A stretch of DNA of 64,000 nucleotides from an uncultured Eubacterium sp. (GCA_947178105.1 CAMWXD010000011.1:21169-85168); one strand, 5' to 3'; numbered from the stretch's first letter, positions 54,401-63,934 are shown. Numbers and translations: made by a program. The notes: generated by a model from the letters alone, not told the origin.

Positions 54401-55021
54401 CCCGTCCAGCTCGCCGGCGTCCCGGTAAGCATCTGGCAGCGAAGAAAGCCATTCCACAGGCCATGGATAGCTCTGCGAAAAATCATAAAGGCGCAGCATA
54501 AAATCCACAAGGGCATCGTCGCTCTTTGCCGTCGCATAGCAGTCGGCAAGCCGCAAAAAGCCTTCCTCCTTTTTTTCATAATGCCGCTCCATCACCTCTC
54601 TTGCCACGTCCGCCTTTAACAGCTCCAGCTCTCCCGGGTCTGCAATCCGAAACGAAGGCTCCAGCCCAATCGTCTGAAAATAATTGCGCACAACATACAG
54701 GCAAAAGCTGTCGATCGTCGTAATCTGCGCATTGTGTACAAGCGTCGCCTGCCGCTGCAGGCGGCTGTCGTCAGGCTGTGCGTCCAGGCGCTTTTCGATC
54801 GCCTGGCTGACGCGCTCGCGCATCTCTGCTGCCGCTGCCTTTGTAAACGTCACAATCAGCATCCGGTCAATATCGACCGGATGCTGCCCATCCAAAACCT
54901 TTTGCACAATACGCTCCACAAGCACCGCTGTCTTTCCCGACCCTGCCGCCGCAGAAACTAAAAGGTTCCGGTTTCTTAATGCAATGACCTGCTGCTGCTC
55001 TTTTGTCCACGTTACTCCCAT
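51413..55021 (-). CDS. addA: ATP-dependent helicase/nuclease subunit A
   Basis: A 1202-residue UvrD-type helicase with a C-terminal RecB-type nuclease, forming AddAB with the adjacent addB product; processes double-strand breaks for recombination. Walker A VSAAAGSGKTAVL, motif TFTKAAAAEMRERV, Walker B region IMIDEYQDSNY, and the nuclease motif LVILDYKTDAV near the C terminus. I start at MGVTWTKEQ, 44 bases after addB; upstream candidates overlap addB and lack good sites. The stop is followed closely by maf. Confidence 0.96.
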   Translation of the reverse strand: MGVTWTKEQQQVIALRNRNLLVSAAAGSGKTAVLVERIVQKVLDGQHPVDIDRMLIVTFTKAAAAEMRERVSQAIEKRLDAQPDDSRLQRQATLVHNAQITTIDSFCLYVVRNYFQTIGLEPSFRIADPGELELLKADVAREVMERHYEKKEEGFLRLADCYATAKSDDALVDFMLRLYDFSQSYPWPVEWLSSLPDAYRDAGELDGQAWMQGLLRYLGFLMADLKRQMEYAARLCSEHDGPQMYLAAVEDDLARLEGLCSCSSYEAYSKCLLQLSFQKLGVNRKYEGSKEKQEQVKSIRNTVKDALIKVQDSYFYQDLQKMQSDIEKILPDVKALAALAQSFAKAYAEKKEERKLLDFSDIEHFALNILVDEKTKEPTAAARELREMFEEIMIDEYQDSNYVQETILKAVSREGLGEYNIFMVGDVKQSIYRFRLARPELFMEKYHTYTSEESSRQKIDLHKNFRSRTQVIESINQVFYKIMHRDLGNVEYDQQAALYPGAAYPECKEAGMFQSELLLALASQEELAEAGCKNAQEMEARMAAARIRELMEAQLVTDRDSGTLRKVRYRDIVILLRSITGWADTFLKVLTEAGIPAHTSTQSGYFAAVEIQTILSMLSILDNPLQDIPAAAVLASPIVGMSGEELARIRAASKEHFYFLALEEYAQYGDGSLREKAASFLELYRRLRRLTSFTPIHKLIRIVLEETGYASYIQAMPAGSKRLANLDMLLEKAVAYEKTSYKGLFHFVRYIEKLKKYEIDFGEADITSENEDVVRIMSIHKSKGLEFPVVFVCGMGKQFNKQDIRSRMILHPEYGIGLDYIDTEKRIRKSGFIKKILENEIGIENQGEELRVLYVALTRAKEKLIMTGAVKEDPGSSQAAQQPGVSDSSPMRYFSRYHAASYLDWVYPCAAGNTLLYAIRLYRAGDLALQEAVEAAVLRLDEAQVKKLYQTADKALYEKLDAKLSWSYPYASDTDLKTKISVTELKRRQAMVLEEDTPAQEEWFAKERESLVPAFLRTQAEQENYGAMRGSAVHKVMEEVDFVRSANSGDRTADIRMQMEHMLAEGRITEEMKELVHPRMLGRFLDSPLAARMAQAQERGELYKEQPFVMGIPASQVYEAGSGELVLIQGIVDVYWVEGGELVILDYKTDAVTKEEQLTKRYQAQLDLYGEALQKATGKKVKEKIIYSFSLHKPVELGCETA

Positions 55022-55065
55022 ATCCTTCACCTGTCCCATCATTCTAACTATCTCACAACAATCTC

Positions 55066-58000
55066 CTAACAATCTCCTAACGACCGCATCCTCTCCAGGA
55101 TCTCGTCTGCCTGGTCAAATTTTTCCAGCCTGCGGTAGGAAAAGCCGTCAATTTTTTCATCAAACCCGCACACGCTCCGATACGGGCAGTATCCGCATGG
55201 CGTCCGGTCAGAAAGCTCGTAAGGGTTCACTGCGATCTCCCCGCGCATCATACGAAGCCCAAGCTCTGCGATTTTGCGGTTTACAAAATCAGAAATCACT
55301 GCGAACTGCTCCTGGGAAGCTGCCTTTGAGTTTTTCCGCAGTGTCCCGTCTTTATTTTCCGTGATTGGCAGTATTTTTGAGGTAGACTGCATATGATGGT
55401 CCATCGCATGGTAGACTTCCGGGTCGGAGTTGACATATCCGTCCAGCTTTAGCTTCGCAAAGACCTGATCCCTGATTTCTTCTTCTGACAGCTCTTCATC
55501 CGTTTCCAACAGCGGGTCGTCGATATGGTAATAAAAAATGCCTGCCGGCTTGACTTCTTTTCCCGGATATTTTGCCCGCACCAGCTCCATTGCGGCGTTC
55601 AGATATACGACCAACTGCAGCTGCATTCCATGGTACAGGTTTAACAACTGGAAGCTGGTATTGCCGGATTTATAATCAATGACCCTGACATATACCTCCT
55701 GTTCCTTTTGCCATAGATCCATCCGGTCGATCCTGCCCCGCAGCCGCATCTTCTCTTCTTCGCTCAATGTAAAATGAATCGCATCCAGCCTGTCCACATA
55801 CTGGAACGCCACCTCATAATTTTCCGGTATAAAGCTGCCGCTCCTGATCTGGCGCCCAAGCACGTCCACCGTCCGGTTTAACACCTTTTCCATCCGGCGT
55901 ACGAGATACAGGTTGCGCTCGCCGTCCGCAAGCGCCGTATTTTTGCACGCCGCGATCGCCTGTTCTATCGCTTCCTTCGCATACTGCCGCTGTTTTTCCG
56001 GCGTAATCAAAAACCAGTCGTCTCCTGCCTGCTGCATCCGCCTGGCGAACCGCTCCAGCGCGTCATGCAGGATGCTCCCAAAATCCACCGCTTCAAATTC
56101 GTTCATCTGCCGCTTCGCCAACTGTAAGCCGTACTGCAAAAAATGTGCAAACGCACATCCGGCAAAGCGTTCCAGGCGGGTTACAGAATTTTCCAGCACA
56201 AGCCCATACAACTGGCGCGCAAGCTCTGTTCCAAGCCCGGAGTCCTGATGTACGAAAAATGCAGCCTGCAAATAGCGCGGCACAAGCTGCGCCCATGGCT
56301 CATGCTGCAAATACCATGCATACAGCGCCTTCCATTCCTCGGACTCCTTATGCTCCTTTGCATCGGCAAATCCGCTCAAAAAATACTGCATACTGCTTTT
56401 TGGCGTTGCCGCCGCATCCTCCTTTGGCGTCTCGGCAGAAAGCTTTGGAAACATCTTTAATATCGTGCCAATCAGGTACGACCTGCGCCTGGTACTCCCC
56501 TCCTGCCCAGACTGGGAATAGGTCAGGTACAGCCTTTTGGAAGGCTTGGTCAGATTTAAATACAGATAAAACTTTTGGATAAACGCGCGCTCCCTGGCAG
56601 TCGGCGCCAGCGTCAGGTCAAGACCGGCAAGCTTTTCCCGCTCAAACTGCGAGAGGATTCCGCTGCCAGCCTCATTTTTCGGTATCAAGCCGTCGTTTAC
56701 CCCGATAAAAAACAACACCTTGATATGCTCCAGCCTTGTCCGCTCGATATCCCCAAACAATACCCGGTCAAAGCCCGGAGGGATAATGCCGACTCTGGAA
56801 GCCTCAAAGCCCGCGTCCAGAATCTCGGCAAACTCTTTCCCCGACGCCTGCTCAGATCCTAACAATTCTGCCAGCTTGTCAAACAGCTCTATGATAATTC
56901 CGTAGATCTGCTCGTTTTCTTTTGCTTCCGCCAGCATCCCTTCTGCCTCAAACTGTTCCTTCTGCGCTTCGATCTGTTCCTCCACATGCAGGCTGACAAG
57001 CAGCCCGTATAAAGCCGTTGTCATCTCCAGCACCGTCGCCCCTTTTTTATGGAACACCTCATGAAACGGGGCAAATTGGCTGACAAACCATTCCCGCGCT
57101 TCATTTAATGTTTGAAGCTCCGCCTCTTCCAGCCAGGACACCGGACGCACCCAGCTTTTTTTCCATCTGGAAAAACCGCGGATGCCAAAAGCCAGCAGAT
57201 AATTTTCCAAAAGATCCATCGTATCAGAATCCATCCCGCTCAGGCCGCTTTTCAAAAACCGCATGACGCTTTCATACGAATAGTCCGCCGTCTCCATCTC
57301 CAGCACAGCCCGCACAAGCTCCGTCAGCGGATGGAACAGGATATTTTTTTTCTGGTCAATAAACAGCGGGATCCCGTACAGTTCAAAGATCTCCTCCGCA
57401 TAATTCGCATACGACGGCACATCCCCCGTAACAACCGCAATATCAATATAACGCAGATGCTCCTGCGACACAAGCCTGCGGATCTCTCCCGCTGCAAACC
57501 GCAGTTCATTTTTCGGCTGAAACAGCCCATAGATCTGGATTTCATTCTGCTCCTGTCTGTATTTTGCCGGATTTTTACGAAACAGGTTCTGCTCCAGATG
57601 GAAAATTGCCGGCGCATCCGCATACCGCCTGTCCTGCCCATGCCCAAGCAGTACCGGTTCCGCGATTTCCACCTGCTGCTTTTTTGCAATCTCCTGCAGC
57701 GACCAGACGGTTTTTTTGCTTAGATAAAACAAGTCCTGGATCTGCGGCTCTCCGTAAAGCGGCTCCCGCACATCCATCGTGACTGCCACAAGCACCTGCT
57801 CTGCAAGCACAAGCAGCTCTTTTAAAAACTCATTCTGTACAGGTGTAAATCCTGTAAAGCCATCCAGCACAACCACGCTTTCCCGCAGCATTTGCGATTC
57901 CGGTGCCGCCTTTGTCAAAAGGCTGATAATCTCATCCGCAGTCACATATTTCCCTTCCAGAAATTCCTGAAAGCCGCGGTAAAGCGTTACAATGTCATGC

Positions 58001-58467
58001 AGCTTATACCAAAGCGCATTTTTGCTTTCCAACGTATCCCTTACCTGCTCTAAGTCTTGCAAAGACACATGATACTGCACCAGTTCAGAAAGCAGCGACT
58101 TAACCTCGCTGATATAGCCCACCTTGCGGATGCTTCCGCCCAAAAGCTCCAGGTTTTGTTCCTCCTGGGCTGCCACCTTGCGCAGCACCAGATTTTTTCC
58201 ATTCTCCTCCAATACGACAAAATCCATCATGCCAAGGTCGTCAAACACACGGTAAGCTAACCTCTGGAAGCTTAGCACATCGATATTTAAGATCGCATGA
58301 GCCGGGTGCCTGTTTACAAACTCCTTTTGTGTCTGCATCGTAAACTGCTCCGGCACAAGGAACAAAAAGTCCTTCTGCGGATGCTTCTGCGCCTGCTTTA
58401 ATACATATTCATACAGCCATGTAGACTTTCCGCTGCCGGAATTGCCAAAAATAAATTGCAGTGCCAT
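55066..58467 (-). CDS. addB: ATP-dependent helicase/nuclease subunit B
   Basis: A 1133-residue AddB. N-terminal Walker A FIFGNSGSGKSTWLYEYV (residues 6-23); inactivated helicase-like body; C-terminal nuclease with RVIDYKSGNTSF and a 4Fe-4S cluster formed by one cysteine in CAFAHFLQYGL and three in CGYCPYRSVCGF. Usual length for Clostridia. AAAGGGGAAAAAC precedes the ATG. First gene of the addB-addA-maf run. Confidence 0.97.
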   Translation of the reverse strand: MALQFIFGNSGSGKSTWLYEYVLKQAQKHPQKDFLFLVPEQFTMQTQKEFVNRHPAHAILNIDVLSFQRLAYRVFDDLGMMDFVVLEENGKNLVLRKVAAQEEQNLELLGGSIRKVGYISEVKSLLSELVQYHVSLQDLEQVRDTLESKNALWYKLHDIVTLYRGFQEFLEGKYVTADEIISLLTKAAPESQMLRESVVVLDGFTGFTPVQNEFLKELLVLAEQVLVAVTMDVREPLYGEPQIQDLFYLSKKTVWSLQEIAKKQQVEIAEPVLLGHGQDRRYADAPAIFHLEQNLFRKNPAKYRQEQNEIQIYGLFQPKNELRFAAGEIRRLVSQEHLRYIDIAVVTGDVPSYANYAEEIFELYGIPLFIDQKKNILFHPLTELVRAVLEMETADYSYESVMRFLKSGLSGMDSDTMDLLENYLLAFGIRGFSRWKKSWVRPVSWLEEAELQTLNEAREWFVSQFAPFHEVFHKKGATVLEMTTALYGLLVSLHVEEQIEAQKEQFEAEGMLAEAKENEQIYGIIIELFDKLAELLGSEQASGKEFAEILDAGFEASRVGIIPPGFDRVLFGDIERTRLEHIKVLFFIGVNDGLIPKNEAGSGILSQFEREKLAGLDLTLAPTARERAFIQKFYLYLNLTKPSKRLYLTYSQSGQEGSTRRRSYLIGTILKMFPKLSAETPKEDAAATPKSSMQYFLSGFADAKEHKESEEWKALYAWYLQHEPWAQLVPRYLQAAFFVHQDSGLGTELARQLYGLVLENSVTRLERFAGCAFAHFLQYGLQLAKRQMNEFEAVDFGSILHDALERFARRMQQAGDDWFLITPEKQRQYAKEAIEQAIAACKNTALADGERNLYLVRRMEKVLNRTVDVLGRQIRSGSFIPENYEVAFQYVDRLDAIHFTLSEEEKMRLRGRIDRMDLWQKEQEVYVRVIDYKSGNTSFQLLNLYHGMQLQLVVYLNAAMELVRAKYPGKEVKPAGIFYYHIDDPLLETDEELSEEEIRDQVFAKLKLDGYVNSDPEVYHAMDHHMQSTSKILPITENKDGTLRKNSKAASQEQFAVISDFVNRKIAELGLRMMRGEIAVNPYELSDRTPCGYCPYRSVCGFDEKIDGFSYRRLEKFDQADEILERMRSLGDC

Positions 58468-58576
58468 GTTTTTCCCCTTTATTCATATTGTACGCTTTCA
58501 TTTTTCTCTATGTGATATCATAACAGATGTGAGATAAAAACACCACTGTCTTTTGTGTGTTTTTATTCTGTAGATA

Positions 58577-58628
58577 AAAGAAGCTGTCAGAAAATGATAG
58601 AAAAATTTCATTTTCTGACAGCTTCTTT
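58577..58628 (-). terminator. Terminator of the retropepsin-like cassette
   Basis: AAGAAGCTGTCAGAAAATGA pairs over about 20 bases with TCATTTTCTGACAGCTTCTT around a short loop; on the minus strand it continues into TTT-rich sequence. The stem begins in the stop codon of the retropepsin-like gene. Confidence 0.85.
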
Positions 58629-59097
58629 AATTAGTAATAAATGCTGAATGACATAGAATATGCAATCTGCCATTTGAATCCTCGATCTTAAGAGTTCTTA
58701 CCTCACTCTCTCCATCTGGTATCGTGACATTGAATTTGTGGTTCTTATCATCAATTTCGTAAATCAGGTTTTGAAACATCGTCGCGCTTAATACAATATG
58801 ATAAGGTACGTCTTTTAAATCTTTGCAGGAAACAATAGCCATTTCTGGAAAAATCAGTTTTCCAATACACACACTCTTTAACTTATACAAATTACCAGAT
58901 GTTTCTCCGCCAAATCCACGAAACGTAATATTTTTTTGCATCATTATTCCGCCAAGGCTTGCCAATACCTTTTCAGATGCTGTCCATACTGGAAATAACG
59001 CTCCTGTATCTAATAACGCATTTAAACCATGCCAGTTATTCAAGTAGATGATTGGCCTTTGAAAGCTATCATTTAATCCCATCGTAAACTGAACCAC
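58627..59097 (-). CDS. Retropepsin-like aspartic protease-family protein
   Basis: A 156-residue protein with the single-domain aspartic-protease motif ALLDTGALFPVW (active Asp about residue 31), a flexible-loop region RGFGGETSGNLYKL, and a C-terminal hydrophobic strand YHIVLSATMFQNLIYEID. Retropepsin-like proteins work as dimers; the substrate is unknown. Start is uncertain: GTG at 59097 follows the previous stop (GGGGTGCTGAG), or ATG six codons later. It follows a 74-residue protein gene; the two probably form a module. Not a retroviral or phage context. Confidence 0.78.
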   Translation of the reverse strand: MVQFTMGLNDSFQRPIIYLNNWHGLNALLDTGALFPVWTASEKVLASLGGIMMQKNITFRGFGGETSGNLYKLKSVCIGKLIFPEMAIVSCKDLKDVPYHIVLSATMFQNLIYEIDDKNHKFNVTIPDGESEVRTLKIEDSNGRLHILCHSAFITN

Positions 59098-59098
59098 C

Positions 59099-59323
59099 TC
59101 AGCACCCCGCTATTCCTAACTGAAATACATTGTCAGGCGTTGTATAACAACTGAAAATTTCATTATTGATCTGCATCATAAGCAATTCTTCCTTCGATTT
59201 ATCTGTATATCTTACAACAGCCGAATCTATGTTAGAATCATTTCTCCAACGGATATCTACCAGTCCCACCCACTGATCTGGATATTTTTCTTGTATCTGT
59301 TTCCACGTTAATCTTTCAGACAT
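59099..59323 (-). CDS. Small partner protein of the retropepsin-like gene
   Basis: A 74-residue protein, MSERLTWKQIQEKYPDQWVGL at its N terminus, then IDSAVVRYTDKSKEELLMMQ and EIFSCYTTPDNVFQLG. GGGAGGTTTTGT precedes the ATG, so I discard the longer track start. Its sequence reads like a compact alpha/beta domain often found next to retropepsin-like genes. I do not know its function; it could be the substrate or inhibitor of the protease, which is inference from adjacency only. It begins about 28 bases after prfA. Confidence 0.7.
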   Translation of the reverse strand: MSERLTWKQIQEKYPDQWVGLVDIRWRNDSNIDSAVVRYTDKSKEELLMMQINNEIFSCYTTPDNVFQLGIAGC

Positions 59324-59351
59324 ACAAAACCTCCCAACGATTTTACTTAAA

Positions 59352-60437
59352 TCAAGAATTCCCATTCTTATCTTCAAAGTTGCTCAGCTTCATCGCCTGA
59401 TCCGCTGCGATGCACGCATCTATAATCTCCTGAATATCCCCGTTCAAAATCTTATCCAGCTTATACAGCGTCAGGTTAATCCGATGGTCTGTCACCCGTC
59501 CCTGCGGGAAGTTATAGGTGCGGATCTTTTCCGAACGGTCGCCTGTCCCGATCTGGCTGCGGCGCGCTTCGGACTCTGCATCCTGTTTCTTTTGCAGCTC
59601 TAAGTCGTACAGCTTGGCACGCAGCAGTGCAAATGCCTTTTCCTTGTTCTGCAGCTGCGATTTTTCTGTCTGGCTGTAGATCACAATGCCCGTCGGATAG
59701 TGCGTCAGGCGTACTGCGGAGTCTGTCGTATTGACGCACTGCCCGCCGTTTCCAGACGCCCGCATGACATCGATACGGATATCCTTTTCGTCAATCTGGA
59801 CATCCACCTCCTCTGCTTCCGGCATCACAGCGACCGTAATCGTAGACGTATGGATGCGCCCCTGAGACTCTGTCTCCGGCACACGCTGGACACGATGGAC
59901 GCCGGATTCAAATTTCAGCCTGGAATAAGCGCCCTGGCCGGACACCATAAAGTTTACGGATTTCATGCCTCCAATCCCAATCTCTTCGATTTCCAGCGTT
60001 TCGATCTTCCAGTGGCAGCTTTCTGCATAATGTACGTACATCCGGTAGACTTCCGCTGCAAATAAAGCTGCTTCATCGCCGCCGGCGCCGGCGCGGATTT
60101 CCACAACTACGTTTTTCTCATCGTTCGGGTCTTTTGGAAGCAGCAGGATTTTCAGCTCGTTTTCCAGCTTCGCAACTGCCTCTTTGGATTCGTTCAGCTC
60201 TTCCTTTGCAAGCTCACGCAGCTCGTCATCCGATTCTTCCTCCAGCATCAGGAGACTGTCCTCAATGCCCTGCTTCGCCTTTTTATACGCCCCATATGCC
60301 TCCACTATCGGCGCTAAATTGCTCTGCTCCTTCATCAGGTTCCGAAAGCGCCTTGTATCATTTGCCACATCCGGCTCACTGAGCTGGTTCATGACCTCTT
60401 CATACCTTAGCAGCAAGTCCTCTAATCGATCAAACAT
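59352..60437 (-). CDS. prfA: Peptide chain release factor 1
   Basis: A 361-residue class I release factor reading UAA and UAG. The codon-recognition motif appears as [10 protein letters not shown] (PxT element), and the catalytic loop as [18 protein letters not shown] with the invariant GGQ. Full length. GGAGGAAAGAT precedes the ATG. It follows prmC, whose product methylates the GGQ glutamine. Confidence 0.98.
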   Translation of the reverse strand: MFDRLEDLLLRYEEVMNQLSEPDVANDTRRFRNLMKEQSNLAPIVEAYGAYKKAKQGIEDSLLMLEEESDDELRELAKEELNESKEAVAKLENELKILLLPKDPNDEKNVVVEIRAGAGGDEAALFAAEVYRMYVHYAESCHWKIETLEIEEIGIGGMKSVNFMVSGQGAYSRLKFESGVHRVQRVPETESQGRIHTSTITVAVMPEAEEVDVQIDEKDIRIDVMRASGNGGQCVNTTDSAVRLTHYPTGIVIYSQTEKSQLQNKEKAFALLRAKLYDLELQKKQDAESEARRSQIGTGDRSEKIRTYNFPQGRVTDHRINLTLYKLDKILNGDIQEIIDACIAADQAMKLSNFEDKNGNS

Positions 60438-60464
60438 ATCTTTCCTCCAACTTTCACAACTATC

Positions 60465-61292
60465 TTAAATCCGCCCCTTCACAACCCGCTCATGGTGTGC
60501 AAGGTCTTTAATGACCGCTACCTCCCGGTATCCAGCCGCACACATCATATTGGTCACCGCCGGCCCCTGGTCATACCCAATCTCCATATACAGGTATCCG
60601 TCCTTATTCAGGTAATCTTTGCTCTGTGCAACGATCTGGCGGTAAAAATCCAGCCCGTCCGCACCGCCGTCGAGTGCGCCAACCGGCTCAAAATCGCGCA
60701 CCTCCGGCATCAGGTTCAGGATATCTGCCTGTGCGATATAAGGGGGATTGGATACGATCAGGTCAAACCTGCCGCTTATATTTTCATACAGGCTGCTGCG
60801 TACCCAGTCAATTTCTACTTCATGCAGCTTCCCGTTTTCCTTTGCTACGAGCAGTGCCTGCTTGGAAATATCACTGCCGGTGGCAGACATCCCAGGGGCA
60901 TTTTTCATCAGGCTGATAATAATACACCCAGACCCGGTGCCGACGTCTAAGACGCGCATCCCCGGCTGGCAGATTTTTAGCGCCTCTTCTACAAGCGTCT
61001 CCGTATCCTGCCTTGGGATCAGCACATTCGAATTCACTTTAAAATTCAGCCCCATAAATTCCTGCTCGCCGGTAATATATTGCAGCGGAATCCGTTCCGC
61101 CCGCTTGCGTATTGCAATCTCATACTCAGACTGCTGCTCCAACGTCATAGCTTCTTCCATATGAGAATAATAAAATGTCAGATTGATCTTACACACTGTC
61201 TCCAGCAAAAGCCATGCATCCAGCTTTGCCTCCGCGACACCTGCCTGTTCTAACACTGTGCTTCCCCAATCCGTCGCTTCGCGATATATCAT
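60465..61292 (-). CDS. prmC: Release-factor glutamine methyltransferase
   Basis: A 275-residue SAM-dependent methyltransferase that modifies the GGQ glutamine of release factors. SAM motif VLDVGTGSGCIIISL and the substrate motif LIVSNPPYI are clear; an N-terminal helical domain precedes them. GGAGGGATGGC precedes the ATG. Encoded between DUF1385 and prfA. Confidence 0.97.
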   Translation of the reverse strand: MIYREATDWGSTVLEQAGVAEAKLDAWLLLETVCKINLTFYYSHMEEAMTLEQQSEYEIAIRKRAERIPLQYITGEQEFMGLNFKVNSNVLIPRQDTETLVEEALKICQPGMRVLDVGTGSGCIIISLMKNAPGMSATGSDISKQALLVAKENGKLHEVEIDWVRSSLYENISGRFDLIVSNPPYIAQADILNLMPEVRDFEPVGALDGGADGLDFYRQIVAQSKDYLNKDGYLYMEIGYDQGPAVTNMMCAAGYREVAVIKDLAHHERVVKGRI

Positions 61293-61320
61293 GCCATCCC
61301 TCCATCCTTGACCGTGGCAG

Positions 61321-62247
61321 TTACGTTTTTTTATTTTCTTCTATATATGCTTTCCAATCAAAGACTGCTTCCACTGACGCGATCCCGACCTCAATCATCG
61401 CATCGTCCGGCTCCTTTGTCGTCATCCTTTGCAGCGCCATGCCCGGCATACTGACCGCATTCACCAGTATGTGATCACTCCTGCCGGCAATACGGATCAC
61501 CTCATAAGCACATCCGGCAATCAAAGGAACAAACAGCAGCCGGATTGTGATCCGCGCAATGCCGGAATCTGTGCGGATAAAGAAAAAGAAAACCATACTG
61601 ATACAGACTACAAGAAATAAAAAACTGGTTCCGCAGCGTTTATGCAGCCTGGAACTTTTTCTTACATTTTCCACATTCAGCTCCATGCCGTGCTCGATAC
61701 AGTTGATGCATTTATGCTCCGCGCCGTGGTACATAAATACCCGCTGAATGTCCGAAAGCCTGGAGATCAGCAGAATATATACAAAAAAGACCGCCATGCG
61801 CACAACACCCTCCAAAAGGGCAAGCACAGCCTGTGACAAGATCCATCTGCGAAACAGGCTGCAAATAAAATATGGAACCAGCATAAAGATCACGACCGCC
61901 GCTACGACAGAACATGCCATTGTGACGCCCATTGCCACAGATTCCTGCTTATGCTGATCGGCAGCCTGCGTTTCATTTTCTTTCCCGGCGCCGCCTTCCT
62001 CCTCTTCGTAAAAGGAAGCCGAATATGCCAATGTCTGCATCCCAAGCATAAGCGACTCTATAAAATTCACAACCCCGCGTACAAACGGCAATTTGCGGAT
62101 GCCCATGCCGGACAGGATCCCTTTATATTCTTTTTTATCTACAATAATCTCTCCGTCAGGCTTGCGTACAGCAACCGCATACTGCGTCCCGTTTTTCATC
62201 ATAACGCCTTCCATCACAGCCTGTCCGCCAATCCCAGAATATCTCAT
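61321..62247 (-). CDS. DUF1385 membrane protein
   Basis: A 308-residue protein; typical N terminus YSGIGGQAVMEGVMMKNG, several membrane helices (about residues 105-130, 150-175, 205-240), the motif YHGAEHKCINCIEHG and C-terminal SVEAVFDWK. Members are conserved near prfA and rpmE in Firmicutes but their function is unproven. I start at MRYSGIG with AAGGAGCGGCGG upstream. A cytosolic N-terminal region likely precedes the first helix. Confidence 0.93.
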   Translation of the reverse strand: MRYSGIGGQAVMEGVMMKNGTQYAVAVRKPDGEIIVDKKEYKGILSGMGIRKLPFVRGVVNFIESLMLGMQTLAYSASFYEEEEGGAGKENETQAADQHKQESVAMGVTMACSVVAAVVIFMLVPYFICSLFRRWILSQAVLALLEGVVRMAVFFVYILLISRLSDIQRVFMYHGAEHKCINCIEHGMELNVENVRKSSRLHKRCGTSFLFLVVCISMVFFFFIRTDSGIARITIRLLFVPLIAGCAYEVIRIAGRSDHILVNAVSMPGMALQRMTTKEPDDAMIEVGIASVEAVFDWKAYIEENKKT

Positions 62248-62274
62248 CCGCCGCTCCTTAGTCCAAATCAATCG

Positions 62275-62307
62275 TAAAAAAGGTTGAGATTTCACAACCT
62301 CAACCTT
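62275..62307 (-). terminator. rpmE terminator
   Basis: AAGGTTGAG pairs with CTCAACCTT; on the minus strand followed by TTTTTT. Lies between rpmE and the DUF1385 gene, so rpmE may end its own transcript with partial readthrough. Confidence 0.88.
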
Positions 62308-62326
62308 GCCTGCCTCATTTTATGTT

Positions 62327-62527
62327 CTATTTCATGCCATATTTCTTATTGAACTGCTCGATACGTCCACGAGCCTGGCTAGCCTTCTGCTGGCCTGTGT
62401 AGAATGGATGGCACTTGGAACAAATTTCAACGTGAAGCTCTTTTTTTGTCGAACCTGTCACAAACGTGTTGCCACAGTTGCATGTAACGGTTGCCTGGTA
62501 GTATTCTGGCTGAATATCTGTTTTCAT
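62327..62527 (-). CDS. rpmE: 50S ribosomal protein L31
   Basis: A 66-residue zinc-binding-type L31 with cysteines in [13 protein letters not shown] and [13 protein letters not shown], matching the C+ form that needs zinc. I start at MKTDIQ with GAGGTG upstream; the track start (GTG) overlaps the binding site. Encoded between rho and DUF1385, as usual in Firmicutes. A TATAAT lies upstream but no good -35. Confidence 0.96.
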   Translation of the reverse strand: MKTDIQPEYYQATVTCNCGNTFVTGSTKKELHVEICSKCHPFYTGQQKASQARGRIEQFNKKYGMK

Positions 62528-62671
62528 TATTTTCACCTCGCATGTATCATAATCAGTAAATCTCGCTCAAAAAATTAACAGCGATATTATAGTAGCATAT
62601 TCATATTCCATATGCAAGAGGTTTTTTTATATTCCTGTAAGATTTCCAAAAATTTTTAAAATCCTCTTTTC

Positions 62672-63910
62672 TTATACCCTGCGTTTTTTCACAAGCTGGA
62701 TAAAATCACGGTTGTTGCTCGTATGCGAGAACATATTTAAAATATTTTCCACCGCCTCGTCTGTCTTCATGCCATTGATTCCCTTGCGCATGATATCTAC
62801 TGCTTCCCGCTCCTCCCGGTCAAGCAGCAGGTCTTCCCGCCTTGTGCCGGATTTTACAATATCGATCGCCGGGAATACCCTCTTTTCCGATAATTTGCGG
62901 TCGAGTACCAGCTCCATATTTCCGGTTCCTTTAAATTCTTCATAAATCACGTCATCCATCTTGCTCCCGGTATCTACAAGCGCTGATGCAAGCACAGTCA
63001 GGCTTCCGCCCTCCCGCATATTTCTCGCCGCGCCAAAGAAACGCTTCGGCATATGCAGCGCCGCCGGGTCAAGGCCGCCGGAAAGCGTACGCCCGCTTGG
63101 CGGGACAGTCAGGTTATACGCCCTTGCCAGGCGCGTAATGCTGTCTAATAAAATCAGGACATCCTGCTTATGCTCGACAAGGCGCTTTGCGCGCTCGATC
63201 ACCATTTCCGATACCCGTTTGTGGTGCTCCGGCAGCTCGTCAAACGTAGAATAAATAACCTCTACATTTTCCCCTTCGATCGCTTCTTTAATATCCGTCA
63301 CTTCCTCCGGGCGCTCATCGATCAGCAAAATAATCAGATGGATCTCCGGGTTGTTCACCTTGACTGCCTGCGCGATCTGCTTTAACAGCGTTGTCTTACC
63401 CGCTTTCGGCGGAGATACGATCATCCCGCGCTGCCCTTTGCCGATCGGTGACACCAGGTCTACGATACGCATGGAAGTTGTTGTACGGTTCGTTTCCAGC
63501 CTGAGCCTCGCATTTGGAAAGATCGGCGTCAGGTCCTCAAAGTTCCTGCGCTGTGCAACGACAGACGGATGGTAGCCGTTAATCGTCGTTATATACAATA
63601 ATGCGCTGAATTTTTCCCCCTGTGTCTTAATCCTTGTATTGCCGCGGACAATATCCCCTGTTTTCAGCCCAAAACGGCGGATCTGGGACGGCGATACATA
63701 GACATCATGCTCCCCCGGCAGATAATTTTCACAGCGGATAAAGCCATACCCATCCGGCATTACCTCTAAAATGCCGTCGGCTGTCACACCACTGTCCAGT
63801 TCCGAATTGATCTCTTCCTTATTATCATTTTCCTGCCTGCGCGGCCGGTTTTCTATCCGTTCCTGCCTGTCCGTACGGTTTTCGCTGCGGCTGTCATTCC
63901 GGCTTTCCAT
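62672..63910 (-). CDS. rho: Transcription termination factor Rho, 5' end unresolved
   Basis: At least 412 residues of Rho: N-terminal low-complexity (SRNDSRSENRTDRQERIENR), RNA-binding domain GILEVMPDGYGFIRCENYLPG, P-loop KAGKTTLLK, DERPEEVTDI, and SITRLARAYN with C-terminal QLVKKRRV. In-frame codons continue upstream as NDTRSENR, but a TGA is reached at 63940 and no ribosome binding site precedes the ATG. Lachnospiraceae Rho proteins usually have a longer N-terminal extension, so the true start is missing or the sequence is broken there. Confidence 0.93.
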   Translation of the reverse strand: MESRNDSRSENRTDRQERIENRPRRQENDNKEEINSELDSGVTADGILEVMPDGYGFIRCENYLPGEHDVYVSPSQIRRFGLKTGDIVRGNTRIKTQGEKFSALLYITTINGYHPSVVAQRRNFEDLTPIFPNARLRLETNRTTTSMRIVDLVSPIGKGQRGMIVSPPKAGKTTLLKQIAQAVKVNNPEIHLIILLIDERPEEVTDIKEAIEGENVEVIYSTFDELPEHHKRVSEMVIERAKRLVEHKQDVLILLDSITRLARAYNLTVPPSGRTLSGGLDPAALHMPKRFFGAARNMREGGSLTVLASALVDTGSKMDDVIYEEFKGTGNMELVLDRKLSEKRVFPAIDIVKSGTRREDLLLDREEREAVDIMRKGINGMKTDEAVENILNMFSHTSNNRDFIQLVKKRRV

Positions 63911-63934
63911 ACGGTTTTCACTGCGGGTGTCATT

